From Corynebacterium sp. CNJ-954 (lineage in GTDB: Bacteria > Actinomycetota > Actinomycetes > Mycobacteriales > Mycobacteriaceae): 64,000 nucleotides of DNA. The stretch lies in NCBI RefSeq assembly GCF_001942345.1, contig NZ_MKKI01000044.1, positions 1-64,000 of the forward strand, read 5' to 3'. Shown in pieces: positions 35,914 to 46,339 of this stretch (its first letter is position 1; each line of letters begins with the position of its first letter). The position numbers were made by a program, and so were the translations under genes. Below the pieces are notes generated by a model. It ran no database searches. It saw nothing but the letters and a program-made list of their open reading frames with translations, and was not told the origin of the DNA.

Positions 35914-37698
35914 GTGCTGCGGACCCATCTTTGTGGTGACCTTCGCTCCGACCACATCGGCGAGGAGGTAACCCTCACCGGATGGGTCTCCCGTCGACGG
36001 GACCACGGTGGAGTGATCTTCATCGACCTGCGTGACCGCTCCGGACTCGCCCAGGTGGTGTTCCGCGAGAACGAGGTCGCCGAACGGGCGCATGCACTGC
36101 GCAGCGAGTACTGCCTGCGTGTCACCGGAATTGTGGAGGCCCGCCCGGAGGGTTCCGAGAACCCGAACCTGGCGTCGGGTGACATCGAGCTCAACGTCTC
36201 CGGCCTCGAGATTCTCAACGAGTCCGCGGCGCTGCCGTTCCAGATCGACGATTCCGCCAGCGGGGGAGAGGTCGGCGAGGAGACCCGTCTGAAGTACCGT
36301 TACCTGGACCTGCGCCGGGACAGCCAGGCGCGCGCACTGCGCCTGCGCTCCAAGGTGAATGCCGCGGCCCGCAGCGTCCTGATCGACCAGGACTTCACCG
36401 AGATCGAGACGCCGACCCTCACCCGCTCCACCCCCGAGGGTGCCCGCGACTTCCTGGTGCCGGCCCGTCTGCGCCCGGGTAGCTTCTACGCCCTGCCGCA
36501 GTCGCCCCAGCTGTTCAAGCAGTTGCTCATGGTCTCGGGTATGGAGCGTTACTTCCAGATCGCGCGCTGCTACCGCGACGAGGACTTCCGTGCCGACCGT
36601 CAGCCGGAGTTCACCCAGCTGGACGTGGAGATGAGCTTCGTCGACCAGGAGGACGTCATCGCGCTGGCAGAGGAGATCCTGGCCGCTGTGTGGAAGCAGA
36701 TCGGCTACGAGATCTCCGCCCCCATCCCGCGAATCACCTACGCCGACGCGATGCGTCGTTACGGTTCCGACAAGCCTGACCTGCGTTTCGACATCGAGAT
36801 CACCGAGTGCACCGAGTTCTTCGAGAACACGTCCTTCCGCGTCTTCAAGTCCGACTACGTCGGTGCCGTGGTCATGGACGGCGGTGCGTCGCAGCCCCGT
36901 CGTACCCTCGACGCCTGGCAGGACTGGGCCAAGCAGCGGGGAGCCAAGGGACTGGCCTACATCCTCGTCGGCGAGGACGGTACGTTGTCAGGCCCAGTGG
37001 CCAAGAACATCACCGAGGCCGAGCGTGAGGGCATTGCCGCACATGTCGGCGCAAAGCCGGGCGACTGCATCTTCTTCGCCGCAGGCGACGTGAAGTCCTC
37101 CCGCGCCCTGCTGGGTGCCGCCCGCGGCGAGATCGCCGAGCGGCTCGGACTGATCAAGGATGGCGACTGGGCGTTCACCTGGGTCGTGGACGCACCGCTG
37201 TTCGAGCCCGCGGCCGACGCCACCGCCTCCGGCGACGTCGCACTCGGGAACTCGGCGTGGACCGCTGTCCACCACGCCTTCACCTCTCCGAAGCCTGAGT
37301 GGATCGACACCTTCGACGAGAACCCCGGCGAGGCCACCGCCTACGCCTACGACATCGTCTGCAACGGCAACGAGATCGGCGGCGGGTCGATTCGTATCCA
37401 CCGCCGCGACATCCAGGAGCGGGTCTTCGCGGTCATGGGCATCTCCGAGGAGGAGGCCCGCGAGAAGTTCGGCTTCCTGCTCGACGCCTTCGCCTTCGGT
37501 GCCCCGCCCCACGGCGGCATCGCCTTCGGCTGGGACCGCATCGTCTCTCTCCTCGGCGGTTACGACTCCATCCGTGACGTCATCGCGTTCCCGAAGTCCG
37601 GTGGCGGCGTCGACCCGTTGACCGACGCCCCCGGCGAGATCACCGCGCAGCAGCGCAAGGAGTCCGGGATCGACGCAAAACCCAAGAAGAACGCCTGA
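35914..37698 (+). CDS. aspS: Aspartyl-tRNA synthetase (probably non-discriminating)
   Basis: Class II synthetase of 594 residues. The GTG at 35914 ([14 protein letters not shown]) has AAAGGA ten bases upstream and matches the usual start of AspS; the frame is open to 35869. Order: OB-fold anticodon domain (about 1-115) with [16 protein letters not shown], motif 2 [20 protein letters not shown], the bacterial GAD insertion (about 290-410), and motif 3 [13 protein letters not shown]. The bacterial-type enzyme in organisms without AsnRS often also charges tRNA-Asn for GatCAB; that point is family knowledge, not seen here. Confidence 0.97.
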   Translation: MLRTHLCGDLRSDHIGEEVTLTGWVSRRRDHGGVIFIDLRDRSGLAQVVFRENEVAERAHALRSEYCLRVTGIVEARPEGSENPNLASGDIELNVSGLEILNESAALPFQIDDSASGGEVGEETRLKYRYLDLRRDSQARALRLRSKVNAAARSVLIDQDFTEIETPTLTRSTPEGARDFLVPARLRPGSFYALPQSPQLFKQLLMVSGMERYFQIARCYRDEDFRADRQPEFTQLDVEMSFVDQEDVIALAEEILAAVWKQIGYEISAPIPRITYADAMRRYGSDKPDLRFDIEITECTEFFENTSFRVFKSDYVGAVVMDGGASQPRRTLDAWQDWAKQRGAKGLAYILVGEDGTLSGPVAKNITEAEREGIAAHVGAKPGDCIFFAAGDVKSSRALLGAARGEIAERLGLIKDGDWAFTWVVDAPLFEPAADATASGDVALGNSAWTAVHHAFTSPKPEWIDTFDENPGEATAYAYDIVCNGNEIGGGSIRIHRRDIQERVFAVMGISEEEAREKFGFLLDAFAFGAPPHGGIAFGWDRIVSLLGGYDSIRDVIAFPKSGGGVDPLTDAPGEITAQQRKESGIDAKPKKNA

Positions 37699-37739
37699 GT
37701 CCTTCGACCATGGAGGGACGTCCGAGAGAGGACAACGAC

Positions 37740-38948
37740 GTGCTGAGCATCGACGACGCACTGGCCAGTGCCACACACCTGCTGGGGAGCCGTTTCGGCG
37801 GCACCCCAGAGCTGACGCACCCGGAGAATCTCGGGGGCAGCGGGGATTCACTGGTCATCCGGGTGAAGGTCTCGCCGAACCCGTTCCTCCAGGAGCGCAC
37901 GGTCGTCATCAAACAGCTGCCGCCGGTGACGGCGGGGGAGAACGGCCGACCCGGCGACGCGGATGCCGAGGCCATCTCGGCGATGATCCGTGAGGTGGTG
38001 GCCTACCAGTACACCAACACCCTCGCCGAGGAGCACCGTCCCGGGCCGCAGCTGCTCGCCCATGACATCGACGAGCGCATCATGGTGCTGTCGGATTCGG
38101 GTGACGGACGCAACTACTCCGACATCCTCACCATGGACGATGAGATGGACCGGGCCGCTGCGCTGCGCAAGCTGGGGCGCGCCCTGGGACGCATGCATGT
38201 GGCGACCGCCGACGGCCAGGAGGCCTTCGACACGCTCAACCGCCGCCAGCACTCGAGGCACAACCTCCCCGCCTCCCGGGTGACCGACCGGGACGTCGAC
38301 GTCGCTGCACTGGTCGAGCAGGGTCTTGACCTTCTCCGTCGCAGCGGTGTCACGGTCGACCCCACGGTGGAGGAGTTCGCCCATGAGGCCGGTCAGCGCC
38401 AGTCCCGCACCCGGGTGCAGGCGTTCACCCCGTTCGACCTGACTCCCGACAACATCATGCTCGCCGACACCGTGGTCTTCCTCGACTACGAGTGGGCGGG
38501 GTTCCGTGACATCGTCTCGGACGTCGCCTGCGTGATCGCCGGCTTCCCCCACGACATCACCACTCCGCTGCTGGACTCCGAGGAACTCCGCGAGTTCATC
38601 GAGTCGTGGTCGACCGAGGTGTCTGTGGTCTGGCCCGCGGTGCGTGAGGAGGGCCGGCTGGAGAAAGCGTTGATGGCGTCTCTCGTGGGCTGGGCACTGA
38701 TGAGCCTGTCCCTGCTCTACCACGGCACTCTCGCGGTCATCGAGACCTCCGGTTCCACTGCCGAGGGGGTGCGACGCCTCGACCACATGCCGAGTGAGCA
38801 CCTCTCCGACCTCGCCACGACGGTGGAGGCCGTACGTCGGTTCGCCGACCGTAACCAGGTGGACGAGCGCTTCACCGCCGTCCGCGACTTCGCCGCCGAG
38901 CTGCTGACCACCTTGGCCAAGCTCGGGGCCCAACCACAGGTCCGCTAG
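37740..38948 (+). CDS. APH/kinase-fold protein with altered catalytic loop
   Basis: A 402-residue protein with the aminoglycoside phosphotransferase/protein-kinase-like fold. The Lys of the ATP site is in ERTVVIKQL, the [12 protein letters not shown] block precedes a catalytic loop reading [13 protein letters not shown], and the metal site reads [11 protein letters not shown]. The usual HxDxxxxN loop thus lacks its His (Pro instead) while Asp and Asn remain, and DYE replaces the usual D-[FW]-[DE]. Activity on a small substrate is possible but untested. GTG at 37740 has GAGAGGA upstream; an ATG at 37710 lacks a good site. It sits between aspS and rarA. Antibiotic resistance should not be assumed. 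Confidence 0.78.
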   Translation: MLSIDDALASATHLLGSRFGGTPELTHPENLGGSGDSLVIRVKVSPNPFLQERTVVIKQLPPVTAGENGRPGDADAEAISAMIREVVAYQYTNTLAEEHRPGPQLLAHDIDERIMVLSDSGDGRNYSDILTMDDEMDRAAALRKLGRALGRMHVATADGQEAFDTLNRRQHSRHNLPASRVTDRDVDVAALVEQGLDLLRRSGVTVDPTVEEFAHEAGQRQSRTRVQAFTPFDLTPDNIMLADTVVFLDYEWAGFRDIVSDVACVIAGFPHDITTPLLDSEELREFIESWSTEVSVVWPAVREEGRLEKALMASLVGWALMSLSLLYHGTLAVIETSGSTAEGVRRLDHMPSEHLSDLATTVEAVRRFADRNQVDERFTAVRDFAAELLTTLAKLGAQPQVR

Positions 38949-38962
38949 AGCCGGTCGGTGCG

Positions 38963-40333
38963 ATGAACGGAGACGACAGCCTCTTCGACGTCCCCGCCGC
39001 GGGTGGCGACGGTGAGCCCGCGCCGACCCGGTCGGCGGACTCCTACTTCCACCCGGGGGCACACGCGCCGCTGGCGGTCCGGATGCGTCCACGTTCACTG
39101 GACGAGGTCGTCGGACAGTCCCACGTCCTCGGGGACAACTCTCCGCTGCGTCGTCTCATCGACGGCCGTGGGGACTCCTCCGTCATCCTCTACGGCCCTC
39201 CCGGGACGGGCAAGACCACGGTGGCTTCCCTGGTGGCCGGTGCGTCGGGCCGCCGGTTCGAGGCGCTCTCCGCCCTGAATGCCGGTGTCAAGGAGGTGCG
39301 TTCGGTCATCGACAATGCCCGGCGGCTCCTGAGCCGCGGGGAGTCGACGGTGCTGTTCATCGACGAGGTCCACCGTTTCTCCAAGACCCAGCAGGACGCC
39401 CTGCTGGGGGCGGTGGAGAACAGGACCGTGCTGCTGGTCGCCGCCACCACGGAGAACCCGAGTTTCTCGGTGGTGTCGCCGTTGCTGTCCCGCTCCCTTC
39501 TCGTCCAGCTCAGGCCGTTGCAGGACGCCGACATCGCGACCCTGCTCTCCAGGGCCGCGGGCGACCCCCGCGGATACGACGGCGCGGTAACCCTCGAGGA
39601 CGATGCCCGTGACCTGCTCGCGGCTCTCGCCGCCGGCGACGCCCGACGGGGACTGACCTACCTGGAGGCGGCGGTCGAAGGGATCGAGGACCGAACGGCA
39701 CTGACCGTCGAGGATGTCCGGGCCTCCACCGACCGCGCCGTGGCACGGTACGACCGGGACGGCGACCAGCACTACGACATCACCAGCGCCTTCGTGAAGT
39801 CGTTGCGCGGCTCGGACCCGGATGCCGCCCTGCACTACCTGGCACGCATGATCGACGCGGGGGAGGACCCCCGGTTCATCGCCCGCCGACTGGTGGTCCA
39901 CGCCTCCGAGGACGTCGGGATGGCCGATCCGTCGGCACTGCAGGTCGCCGTGGCCGCCCACCAGGCGGTCAGTTTCATCGGCATGCCGGAGGGACGGATC
40001 CCCCTGGCGCAGGCCACGGTGCACATCGCCACTGCCGCCAAGTCGAACTCGGTGATCCGGGGCATCGACGCCGCGCTGGCCGATGTGCGGGACGGGCGTG
40101 GTCCGGTGGTGCCACCACACCTGCGGGACGGCCACTACTCCGGGGCGGAATCACTGGGCAATGCCGTCGGCTACCGCTACCCGCACGACGATCCCCGTGG
40201 TGTCCTCCGGCAGGACTATCTGCCGGAGGATCTCACCGCGGCACGGTACTACGAGCCGACCGACCACGGTCGCGAGCACACCCTCCGTCCCCGGCTGGAG
40301 ACCCTTCGCGGCATCGTCCGGGGTAACGGGTAG
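38963..40333 (+). CDS. rarA: Replication-associated recombination ATPase RarA/MgsA
   Basis: AAA+ ATPase of 456 residues acting at stalled replication forks. Motifs: [17 protein letters not shown], Walker [11 protein letters not shown], Walker [19 protein letters not shown], sensor 1 [20 protein letters not shown], then the MgsA C-terminal tetramerisation domain with [20 protein letters not shown] and the ending [11 protein letters not shown]. The first 35 residues are a variable acidic linker. The TAG stop lies inside the candidate -10 of alaS. Confidence 0.95.
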   Translation: MNGDDSLFDVPAAGGDGEPAPTRSADSYFHPGAHAPLAVRMRPRSLDEVVGQSHVLGDNSPLRRLIDGRGDSSVILYGPPGTGKTTVASLVAGASGRRFEALSALNAGVKEVRSVIDNARRLLSRGESTVLFIDEVHRFSKTQQDALLGAVENRTVLLVAATTENPSFSVVSPLLSRSLLVQLRPLQDADIATLLSRAAGDPRGYDGAVTLEDDARDLLAALAAGDARRGLTYLEAAVEGIEDRTALTVEDVRASTDRAVARYDRDGDQHYDITSAFVKSLRGSDPDAALHYLARMIDAGEDPRFIARRLVVHASEDVGMADPSALQVAVAAHQAVSFIGMPEGRIPLAQATVHIATAAKSNSVIRGIDAALADVRDGRGPVVPPHLRDGHYSGAESLGNAVGYRYPHDDPRGVLRQDYLPEDLTAARYYEPTDHGREHTLRPRLETLRGIVRGNG

Positions 40334-40336
40334 ACT
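40331..40336 (+). promoter_or_regulatory. -10 element of alaS promoter, overlapping rarA stop
   Basis: TAGACT at 40331-40336 begins with the rarA TAG stop; alaS starts about 55 bases downstream. Confidence 0.45.
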
Positions 40337-40391
40337 GTTTCCGGTTAAGACACCGTGTCGACGATTCAGCTATCAAGAAGGTTCCGTAACT

Positions 40392-43079
40392 GTGCAGACT
40401 CATGAGATCCGCGAGCGATTCCTCAATCATTTCGTGAAGGCAGGTCACACCGAGGTTCCCAGCGCCTCGTTGATCCTGGACGACCCGAACCTGCTGTTCG
40501 TCAACGCCGGTATGGTCCCGTTCAAGCCGTATTTCCTCGGTGAGCAGACACCGTCGTCGTCGCGGGCCACCTCGATCCAGAAGTGTGTGCGCACCCTGGA
40601 CATCGAGGAGGTCGGCATCACCACCCGGCACAACACCTTCTTCCAGATGGCGGGGAACTTCTCCTTCGGCGACTACTTCAAGCGCGAAGTCATCCGGTTC
40701 GCCTGGGATCTGCTGACCAACCCGGTCGCCGAAGGCGGGTTCGGTATGGACCCGGACCGGCTGTGGCCCACCGTCTACCGCACCGACGACGAAGCCGCCG
40801 CCATCTGGCACGAGGAGATCGGCGTTCCGGAGGAACGGATCCAGCGCCGCGGTGGCGAGGACAACTACTGGGACATGGGCGTACCGGGACCCGGCGGCCC
40901 GTGCTCGGAGATCTTCTACGACCGTGGGCCGGAGTACGGCGTCGACGGCGGCCCGGCCGCGGACGAGAACCGGTTCATCGAGATCTGGAACCTGGTGTTC
41001 ATGCAGGACATCCGCGGTGAGAAGAGCCCGAAGGAGGGCTTCGAGCCGGTCGGCGAGCTGCCGCAGAAGAACATCGACACCGGCATGGGCATCGAGCGTG
41101 TCGCCTGCATCCTGCAGGGCGTCGAGAACGTCTACGAGACGGATCTCCTGGCACCGGTCATCCAGGTCGCCGAGCAGCTCACCGGTTCCGTCTACGGACG
41201 GGTCGAGAACTCTGTCGAGGACGTGCGTTTCCGCGTCATCGCCGACCACAGCCGCACCGCACTCATGCTGATCCTCGACGGCGTGACTCCGGGCAATGAG
41301 GGCCGCGGCTACATTCTCCGTCGCCTGCTGCGCCGTATCATCCGGTCTGCCCGGCTCCTCGGCGCCACGGGTGCCACCATGGAGAAGTTCATGGACACCG
41401 TGCGCAGCACCATGACCCCGTCCTACCCCGAGATCACCGAGAACTGGGAGCGCATCCGGGCGGTCGCTGTGGGGGAGGAGACGGCGTTCCTCAAGACGCT
41501 GGAGTCCGGCACCCGGTTGTTCGAGGACGCCGCCGCCAAGGTCAAGGCTGCCGGCGGGACTGAACTGGGTGGCGACGCCGCTTTCATGCTGCACGACACC
41601 CACGGGTTCCCGATCGACCTGACCATCGAGATGGCGTCCGAGTCCGGTCTCACGGTGGACAAGGACGGTTTCGACACCCGCATGGCCGAACAGCGGGCGC
41701 GGGCCAAGGCCGACAGCCGTGCGAAGAAGCAGGTCCACGCCGACGTGTCCGTGTACCGTTCCTTCGTCGACAACCACCCGACGGTCTTCCTGGGCTACGA
41801 GACCACTGATGCGGAGGCCCATGTCCTGGGCCTGGTCTCCGGGGGTCAGATCGTGGACCGGGCACCGGAGGGCAGTGAGGTCGAGGTCATCCTGGACCGC
41901 ACCCCCTTCTACGCCGAGTCCGGTGGTCAGATGGCCGACCGTGGCACCCTCACCGGCCCCGGAGGTCTGGCCCAGGTCCAGGACGTGCAGAAGACCGGCC
42001 GCAAGGTCTCCCTGCACCGCGTCACCGTCACCGGCGGTGAACTGGCCGTGGGCGACACCGTCGCCGCCCATGTCGACCACGCCTGGCGTCACGCCGCGCG
42101 CCAGGCACACTCGGGCACCCACCTGATCCATGCAGCGCTCCGGGACGTCCTGGGGCCGACCGCGGTGCAGGCGGGGTCCATGAACAAGCCGGGGTACCTG
42201 CGCTTCGACTTCAAGTACGGTACCCAGCTCAGCGATGACCAGCTGCGTCGGATCCAGGAGATCTCCAATGAGGCCGTGGACACCGACTACACGGTGAACA
42301 CGATCGAGACCAGCCTCGACGAGGCGAAGGCCATGGGGGCGATGGCCCTGTTCGGTGAGAACTACGGGTCCCGGGTCCGCGTGGTCGAGATCGGTGGCCC
42401 GTTCTCCATGGAACTGTGCGGCGGTATCCACGTCGACCACTCCTCGCAGGTGGGCCCGGTCACGATCCTGGGTGAGTCGTCGGTGGGGTCGGGGACACGG
42501 CGTATCGAGGCCTACACCGGCATGGATTCGATGCGTTACCTGGCCGGCCAGAATGCCGTGGCAGGTTCCCTGGCCTCCCGTCTGAAGGTCACCTCCGAGG
42601 ACCTTCCGGAGCGTTTCACCCAGATCAGCGAGCGGCTGCAGGCCGCGGAGAAGCGGATCAACCAGTTCCGTACCGCCGAGCTGACCGCCAAGGTGGGCGA
42701 CTACGTCATGCAGGCTGTCACGGTGGACGGTGTCCGCGTCGTCGCCGCCCGCGTCGCCGACGGCATCGCCGGCGGAGACCTGCGGACGATCGCCAATGAC
42801 GCCAAGGCACGGTTCGGGTCGGACGAGGCCGTGGTGGTCTTCGCCTCCGCCGACCCCGAGTCCGGCAAGGTCCCGTTCATCGCCGCGGTCACCGACGCCG
42901 CCGTCGCCCGCGGCCTGTCCGCCGGCGAGATCGTCAAGGCGATCGGCCCGCTGATGGGCGGTCGCGGTGGTGGCAAGGCGTCGATGGCGCAGGGCTCCGG
43001 CAGCGACGTGTCAGGCATCGACGCGGCGGTGGCGGCTGTCCGACCGCACGTCGAATCGGCCCTGTCCGGCGCCAACTGA
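40392..43079 (+). CDS. alaS: Alanyl-tRNA synthetase
   Basis: Class II synthetase of 895 residues. The GTG at 40392 ([19 protein letters not shown]) has AGAAGG upstream; the frame is open far upstream into rarA but that part is shadow. Catalytic core (1-250) with [14 protein letters not shown] and motif 3 [13 protein letters not shown]; tRNA-recognition helices to about 465; editing domain with the zinc/catalytic [16 protein letters not shown] and the Cys/His block [13 protein letters not shown]; and a C-terminal DHHA1 oligomerisation domain ending in [17 protein letters not shown]. One base is shared with the ruvX start (TGATG). Confidence 0.97.
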   Translation: MQTHEIRERFLNHFVKAGHTEVPSASLILDDPNLLFVNAGMVPFKPYFLGEQTPSSSRATSIQKCVRTLDIEEVGITTRHNTFFQMAGNFSFGDYFKREVIRFAWDLLTNPVAEGGFGMDPDRLWPTVYRTDDEAAAIWHEEIGVPEERIQRRGGEDNYWDMGVPGPGGPCSEIFYDRGPEYGVDGGPAADENRFIEIWNLVFMQDIRGEKSPKEGFEPVGELPQKNIDTGMGIERVACILQGVENVYETDLLAPVIQVAEQLTGSVYGRVENSVEDVRFRVIADHSRTALMLILDGVTPGNEGRGYILRRLLRRIIRSARLLGATGATMEKFMDTVRSTMTPSYPEITENWERIRAVAVGEETAFLKTLESGTRLFEDAAAKVKAAGGTELGGDAAFMLHDTHGFPIDLTIEMASESGLTVDKDGFDTRMAEQRARAKADSRAKKQVHADVSVYRSFVDNHPTVFLGYETTDAEAHVLGLVSGGQIVDRAPEGSEVEVILDRTPFYAESGGQMADRGTLTGPGGLAQVQDVQKTGRKVSLHRVTVTGGELAVGDTVAAHVDHAWRHAARQAHSGTHLIHAALRDVLGPTAVQAGSMNKPGYLRFDFKYGTQLSDDQLRRIQEISNEAVDTDYTVNTIETSLDEAKAMGAMALFGENYGSRVRVVEIGGPFSMELCGGIHVDHSSQVGPVTILGESSVGSGTRRIEAYTGMDSMRYLAGQNAVAGSLASRLKVTSEDLPERFTQISERLQAAEKRINQFRTAELTAKVGDYVMQAVTVDGVRVVAARVADGIAGGDLRTIANDAKARFGSDEAVVVFASADPESGKVPFIAAVTDAAVARGLSAGEIVKAIGPLMGGRGGGKASMAQGSGSDVSGIDAAVAAVRPHVESALSGAN

Positions 43080-43573
43080 TGGCCGTCCCGGAGCGTCCCG
43101 GTGACGACGACCCCGGTCGGGGCCGTCGTCTCGGACTCGACGTAGGCACCGTGCGTATCGGGGTCGCGCTGTCTGACCCCGACGGCATCCTCGCCACGCC
43201 GCTGGAGACCGTCGCCGCAGAGAAGGGCAGTGGCAGGCGCCCGGGTTCCGAGTTCGGCCGGGTCCTGGAACTTGTCGAGGAGAATTTCGTGGTGGAGGTC
43301 GTCGTCGGGCTACCGGTGACACTGCGGTCACGGAAGACGGAGAGCACCGTACGGGCAGAGAACTACGCGGCTGCGCTACGGGAGGCACTGGACGGGATCC
43401 CGGTCCGGCTCGTCGATGAACGGATGTCCACGGTCGCGGCGACCGGAGCGATGCGGGCCTCCGGGGTCAGTGAGCGCAAGGGCCGTTCACGTATCGACCA
43501 GGCGGCGGCGGTGCATATCCTGCAGGGTTGGCTTGACGCCCGAACTGCCCGTAAACGGGTGTCCGATCAATGA
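43079..43573 (+). CDS. ruvX: Putative pre-16S rRNA nuclease (YqgF/RuvX)
   Basis: A 164-residue RNase H-fold protein. The catalytic Asp is in GLDVGTVRIGVALSDPDG, followed by VVEVVVGLPVTLRS with the family VVGLP block, and RLVDERMSTVAA with the second acidic residue; a late Asp is in RIDQAAAVHIL. Family members process the 5' end of 16S rRNA precursor. It is translationally linked to alaS and precedes mltG, the order found in most actinobacteria. Confidence 0.93.
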   Translation: MAVPERPGDDDPGRGRRLGLDVGTVRIGVALSDPDGILATPLETVAAEKGSGRRPGSEFGRVLELVEENFVVEVVVGLPVTLRSRKTESTVRAENYAAALREALDGIPVRLVDERMSTVAATGAMRASGVSERKGRSRIDQAAAVHILQGWLDARTARKRVSDQ

Positions 43574-43664
43574 ACTTCGGCCACCTCGTGCGAGAATGAC
43601 GCGCAACAGTGTTTTCATGACGTTTTGACACCTTGTACACACAGTAGAGACGTGGGAGTGAACC

Positions 43665-44849
43665 TTGCCTCGAAAGATCAGGACCGAACCCAGGTACCGC
43701 CGTCGGAGACAGTGGTCGATAGCCATCAGCCTCGCACTGGTCCTCCTGCTCATCTTCGTCGTGGCCTACGTCTACTACGAGCGCGAGGTGGTGGGCACCC
43801 GCGACTACGAGGGGGAGGGCGACGGTAACGTGGTCCTCATCCGGGTGGACGAGGGTGACACGGTCTCCGGGCTGATCCCGCAGCTGCTCGAGGATGACGT
43901 CGTCGGTTCCCGCTCGGCGATGCTCACTGCCGCCGACGAGGCCGAACAGCGCGGCGAGAACCGTGGTCTGGAGGCCGGCTACTACGCGCTCCAGCAGAAG
44001 ATGTCCGCGGACGCCGCCATGGGTGCGCTCACCGACGATGAACGGCGTCTCGGCGTCATCGACATTCCGACCGGGCTCACCCTCGAGGACGTCACGGTGG
44101 TGGGAGGGGAGACCCGCGACGGCATCTTCACCTCCATCGCGAACAACTCCTGCCGGGAAGGTCTCACGGACGGCCTGGAGGACTGCGTCAGCGTCGACGA
44201 CCTGCGCGAGACCATCGCCACGACCCCGGCCGCCGAGCTGGGTGTCCCGGAATGGGCCGTCGACAACGTCGAGTCCCGCGGGGACGACCCGCGACGGATC
44301 GAGGGTCTCATTTCCCCGGGTGTGCACCTCTTCGACCCGACCGCCGGCCCGCAGGAGATCCTCACCTCCCTGCTGGAGGACTCCACGGAGGTCTACGAGG
44401 GCACCGGACTGCTCGAGGCATCGGAGGGCGTGGGGCTCAGCCCGTACGAGATGGTCACGGCGGCCTCGCTGATCGAGCGTGAGGCTCCTGAGGGCGACTT
44501 CGACAAGGTGGCCCGGGTGATCCTCAACCGGTTGGACGAGGACCAGCAGCTCGAATTCGACTCCACGGTCAACTACGACGTCGCCGCCCAGGAGGTCGCC
44601 ACGACCGACGAGGACCGCGGACGCGACACCCCGTGGAACACCTACGCGAAGAAGGGGCTGCCGGACACCCCGATCGCCTCGCCCGGCATCACCGCCCTGC
44701 AGGCGGTGGAGCACCCGGCCGAGGGTGACTGGCTGTACTTCGTGACCGTGGACACGGACGGGCGCACGGTGTTCAACCGGTCGTTCTCCGACCATGAGGC
44801 CGCGATCGAGGAATCGCGTCGCAACGGCGTGCTGGACAGCGCACGGTAG
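43665..44849 (+). CDS. mltG: Endolytic murein transglycosylase MltG
   Basis: Membrane-anchored lytic transglycosylase of 394 residues that cuts nascent peptidoglycan. The TTG at 43665 (MPRKIRTEPRYRRRRQ) has GGGAG upstream. A basic cytoplasmic start, one helix (about 18-38), a LysM-like part (VDEGDTVSGLIPQLLEDDVV) and the YceG domain follow. The catalytic Glu is in TAASLIEREAPE near residue 272, and the family blocks DSTVNYDVA, TPWNTYAKKGLPDTPIASPG are present. A TTGACA box at 43625-43630 marks a likely promoter. Confidence 0.93.
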   Translation: MPRKIRTEPRYRRRRQWSIAISLALVLLLIFVVAYVYYEREVVGTRDYEGEGDGNVVLIRVDEGDTVSGLIPQLLEDDVVGSRSAMLTAADEAEQRGENRGLEAGYYALQQKMSADAAMGALTDDERRLGVIDIPTGLTLEDVTVVGGETRDGIFTSIANNSCREGLTDGLEDCVSVDDLRETIATTPAAELGVPEWAVDNVESRGDDPRRIEGLISPGVHLFDPTAGPQEILTSLLEDSTEVYEGTGLLEASEGVGLSPYEMVTAASLIEREAPEGDFDKVARVILNRLDEDQQLEFDSTVNYDVAAQEVATTDEDRGRDTPWNTYAKKGLPDTPIASPGITALQAVEHPAEGDWLYFVTVDTDGRTVFNRSFSDHEAAIEESRRNGVLDSAR

Positions 44850-44869
44850 ACAGAGAGGTGGATGGGACC

Positions 44870-45865
44870 ATGGTGAGCGAAACCGGGAATGACGCGGCCG
44901 AGGTGTACAGCGTGGAGGAGTTCCTCGCCCTGGCGGCCGGACTCCAGGACGAGACCGATGCACCGGACGGACCTGCCGTCCAGCTGTGCGCCGTGCTCGG
45001 ACGGCCGGTGGGGCACTCGCTCTCGCCGGTGATCCACCTGGGCAGTGCCGCGATGCTGGGCAACGAGTCGCTGGTGTACGTCCGCGTCGACGCCGGGGAG
45101 CCTTCCGAGGTCCGCCGACTGATGCAGCAGTCGCCCGCCTGTGTGTGCGGGTTCTCGGTGACCATGCCCGGCAAGTCCGCCGCCCATGACCTCGCCGACA
45201 CCGTCACCGACCGTGCCGCCCTCATCGGCAGCGCGAACACGCTCGTCCCGGTACGGGACGCCGAAGGGCAGCCGAGCGGAACGTGGCTGGCCGACAACAC
45301 CGACGTCGACGGCCTCTCGGCCTGCCTGCGCGCCGTGCTCGGCGAGGACCGTGCCACGGGGGCGGGACGGGGCGTGGTCGTGGGGAACGGTGGCACGGCA
45401 CGTCCGGCCGTCGCCGCATTGGCCGCGGAGGGCTTCACCTCGGTGACCGTGCTCGCCCGGTCCGAGCGGGCGTTGAACCTGCAGAGCCTGGTGGAGTCCT
45501 ACGGGATGACCTTCGACTGGCTGCGGCTGGACGATGACCGCCTGGGCGAGGTCTGTGCCGCCGCAGACGCACTGATCTCCACGATCCCGGCAGCCGGGGC
45601 CGCCACCGTGGCCGAGCACCTGGGGGCTGCGGCGGCGGTGGTCGACGTGATCTACGACCCGTACCCGACACCGTTGATGCTCGCGGCGCGGGGTGCCGGA
45701 CGCCCGGTGTCCGACGGGCTGCTGATGCTCGCCGGCCAGGGTGTGGAGCAGTTCCGCCAGTTCACCGGGGAGACGCCGTCGACCGAGGGGATGTACCGGT
45801 TGCTGCGGGCGCACCGACGCACCCTGGAGTCGCAGTCGGGGGACACGGCGGACACGGGGAGTTAA
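44870..45865 (+). CDS. aroE: Shikimate dehydrogenase
   Basis: A 331-residue shikimate 5-dehydrogenase-family protein. The ATG at 44870 is well spaced from GAGAGGTGGA; a GTG at 44858 is also open. Substrate domain: VLGRPVGHSLSPVIHLG and the catalytic Lys in SVTMPGKSAAHDLAD. The Asp partner is in LADNTDVDGL. The nucleotide-binding loop reads VVGNGGTARPAV, a variant of the usual GAGGAARA. The N-terminus is about 30 residues longer than in short AroE proteins. It heads the aro run and follows mltG. Confidence 0.92.
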   Translation: MVSETGNDAAEVYSVEEFLALAAGLQDETDAPDGPAVQLCAVLGRPVGHSLSPVIHLGSAAMLGNESLVYVRVDAGEPSEVRRLMQQSPACVCGFSVTMPGKSAAHDLADTVTDRAALIGSANTLVPVRDAEGQPSGTWLADNTDVDGLSACLRAVLGEDRATGAGRGVVVGNGGTARPAVAALAAEGFTSVTVLARSERALNLQSLVESYGMTFDWLRLDDDRLGEVCAAADALISTIPAAGAATVAEHLGAAAAVVDVIYDPYPTPLMLAARGAGRPVSDGLLMLAGQGVEQFRQFTGETPSTEGMYRLLRAHRRTLESQSGDTADTGS

Positions 45866-45871
45866 CTGAAG

Positions 45872-46306
45872 GTGGGGGCCATCGGGGGGCTGATTGTTCT
45901 GGCGTGGGCGGGCGCGCTGACCGTGTACGACATCCGGTACCGGCGGTTGCCGGACTGGTTGACCCTGCCGGCGGTGCCGGTGGCGTGGGTGGGGGTCGTT
46001 CTCCTCGGCCACGGCTGGGCTGTCGTCGGCGGCGCGACATGGTTCCTGTTGTGCGTCCTTCCGGGGATGCTGTCGGCCCGGCTCCGGGCCGGCGGGGGCG
46101 ATGCGAAACTCGCCCTGAGTCTCGGAGCAGTCGCCACGGCTGCCGGGGGAGCGGTGGGACTGGCGGCCACGATCGCTGCAGCGTCGGTGGTGACGCTGCT
46201 GTTCGCGCTGTTCCCGACGGTCAGATCCGCCGCCCTGCCGCACGGACCGGGGATGCTCGTGGCCACGGCTGCGGTGACCGGGGTCATAAACAGTGGGGTG
46301 TGGTGA
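45872..46306 (+). CDS. Prepilin peptidase-like (A24) membrane protein
   Basis: A 144-residue membrane protein with four to five helices. The two aspartates typical of the A24 family are present: YDIRYRRLPDWLTLP near the N-terminus and GGGDAKLALSLG in the middle, and LPHGPGMLVA fits the C-terminal block. It lacks the N-terminal methyltransferase domain of full-length PilD, as is usual in actinobacteria. Start GTG at 45872. It lies between aroE and aroC, with no pilin gene in view, so its substrate is unknown. Confidence 0.85.
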   Translation: MGAIGGLIVLAWAGALTVYDIRYRRLPDWLTLPAVPVAWVGVVLLGHGWAVVGGATWFLLCVLPGMLSARLRAGGGDAKLALSLGAVATAAGGAVGLAATIAAASVVTLLFALFPTVRSAALPHGPGMLVATAAVTGVINSGVW

Positions 46307-46326
46307 CGTCAGCCCGGTGATCATGC

Positions 46327-46332
46327 GACAAT
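46327..46332 (+). promoter_or_regulatory. -10 element, leaderless aroC mRNA
   Basis: GACAAT ends seven bases before the aroC ATG at 46340, so the transcript would be leaderless. Confidence 0.45.
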
Positions 46333-46339
46333 GTAGGGC

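Noticed and set aside
40233..42440. A 735-codon minus-strand frame
   Set aside because: Opposite-strand shadow of alaS with His/Gly/Val-rich nonsense sequence.
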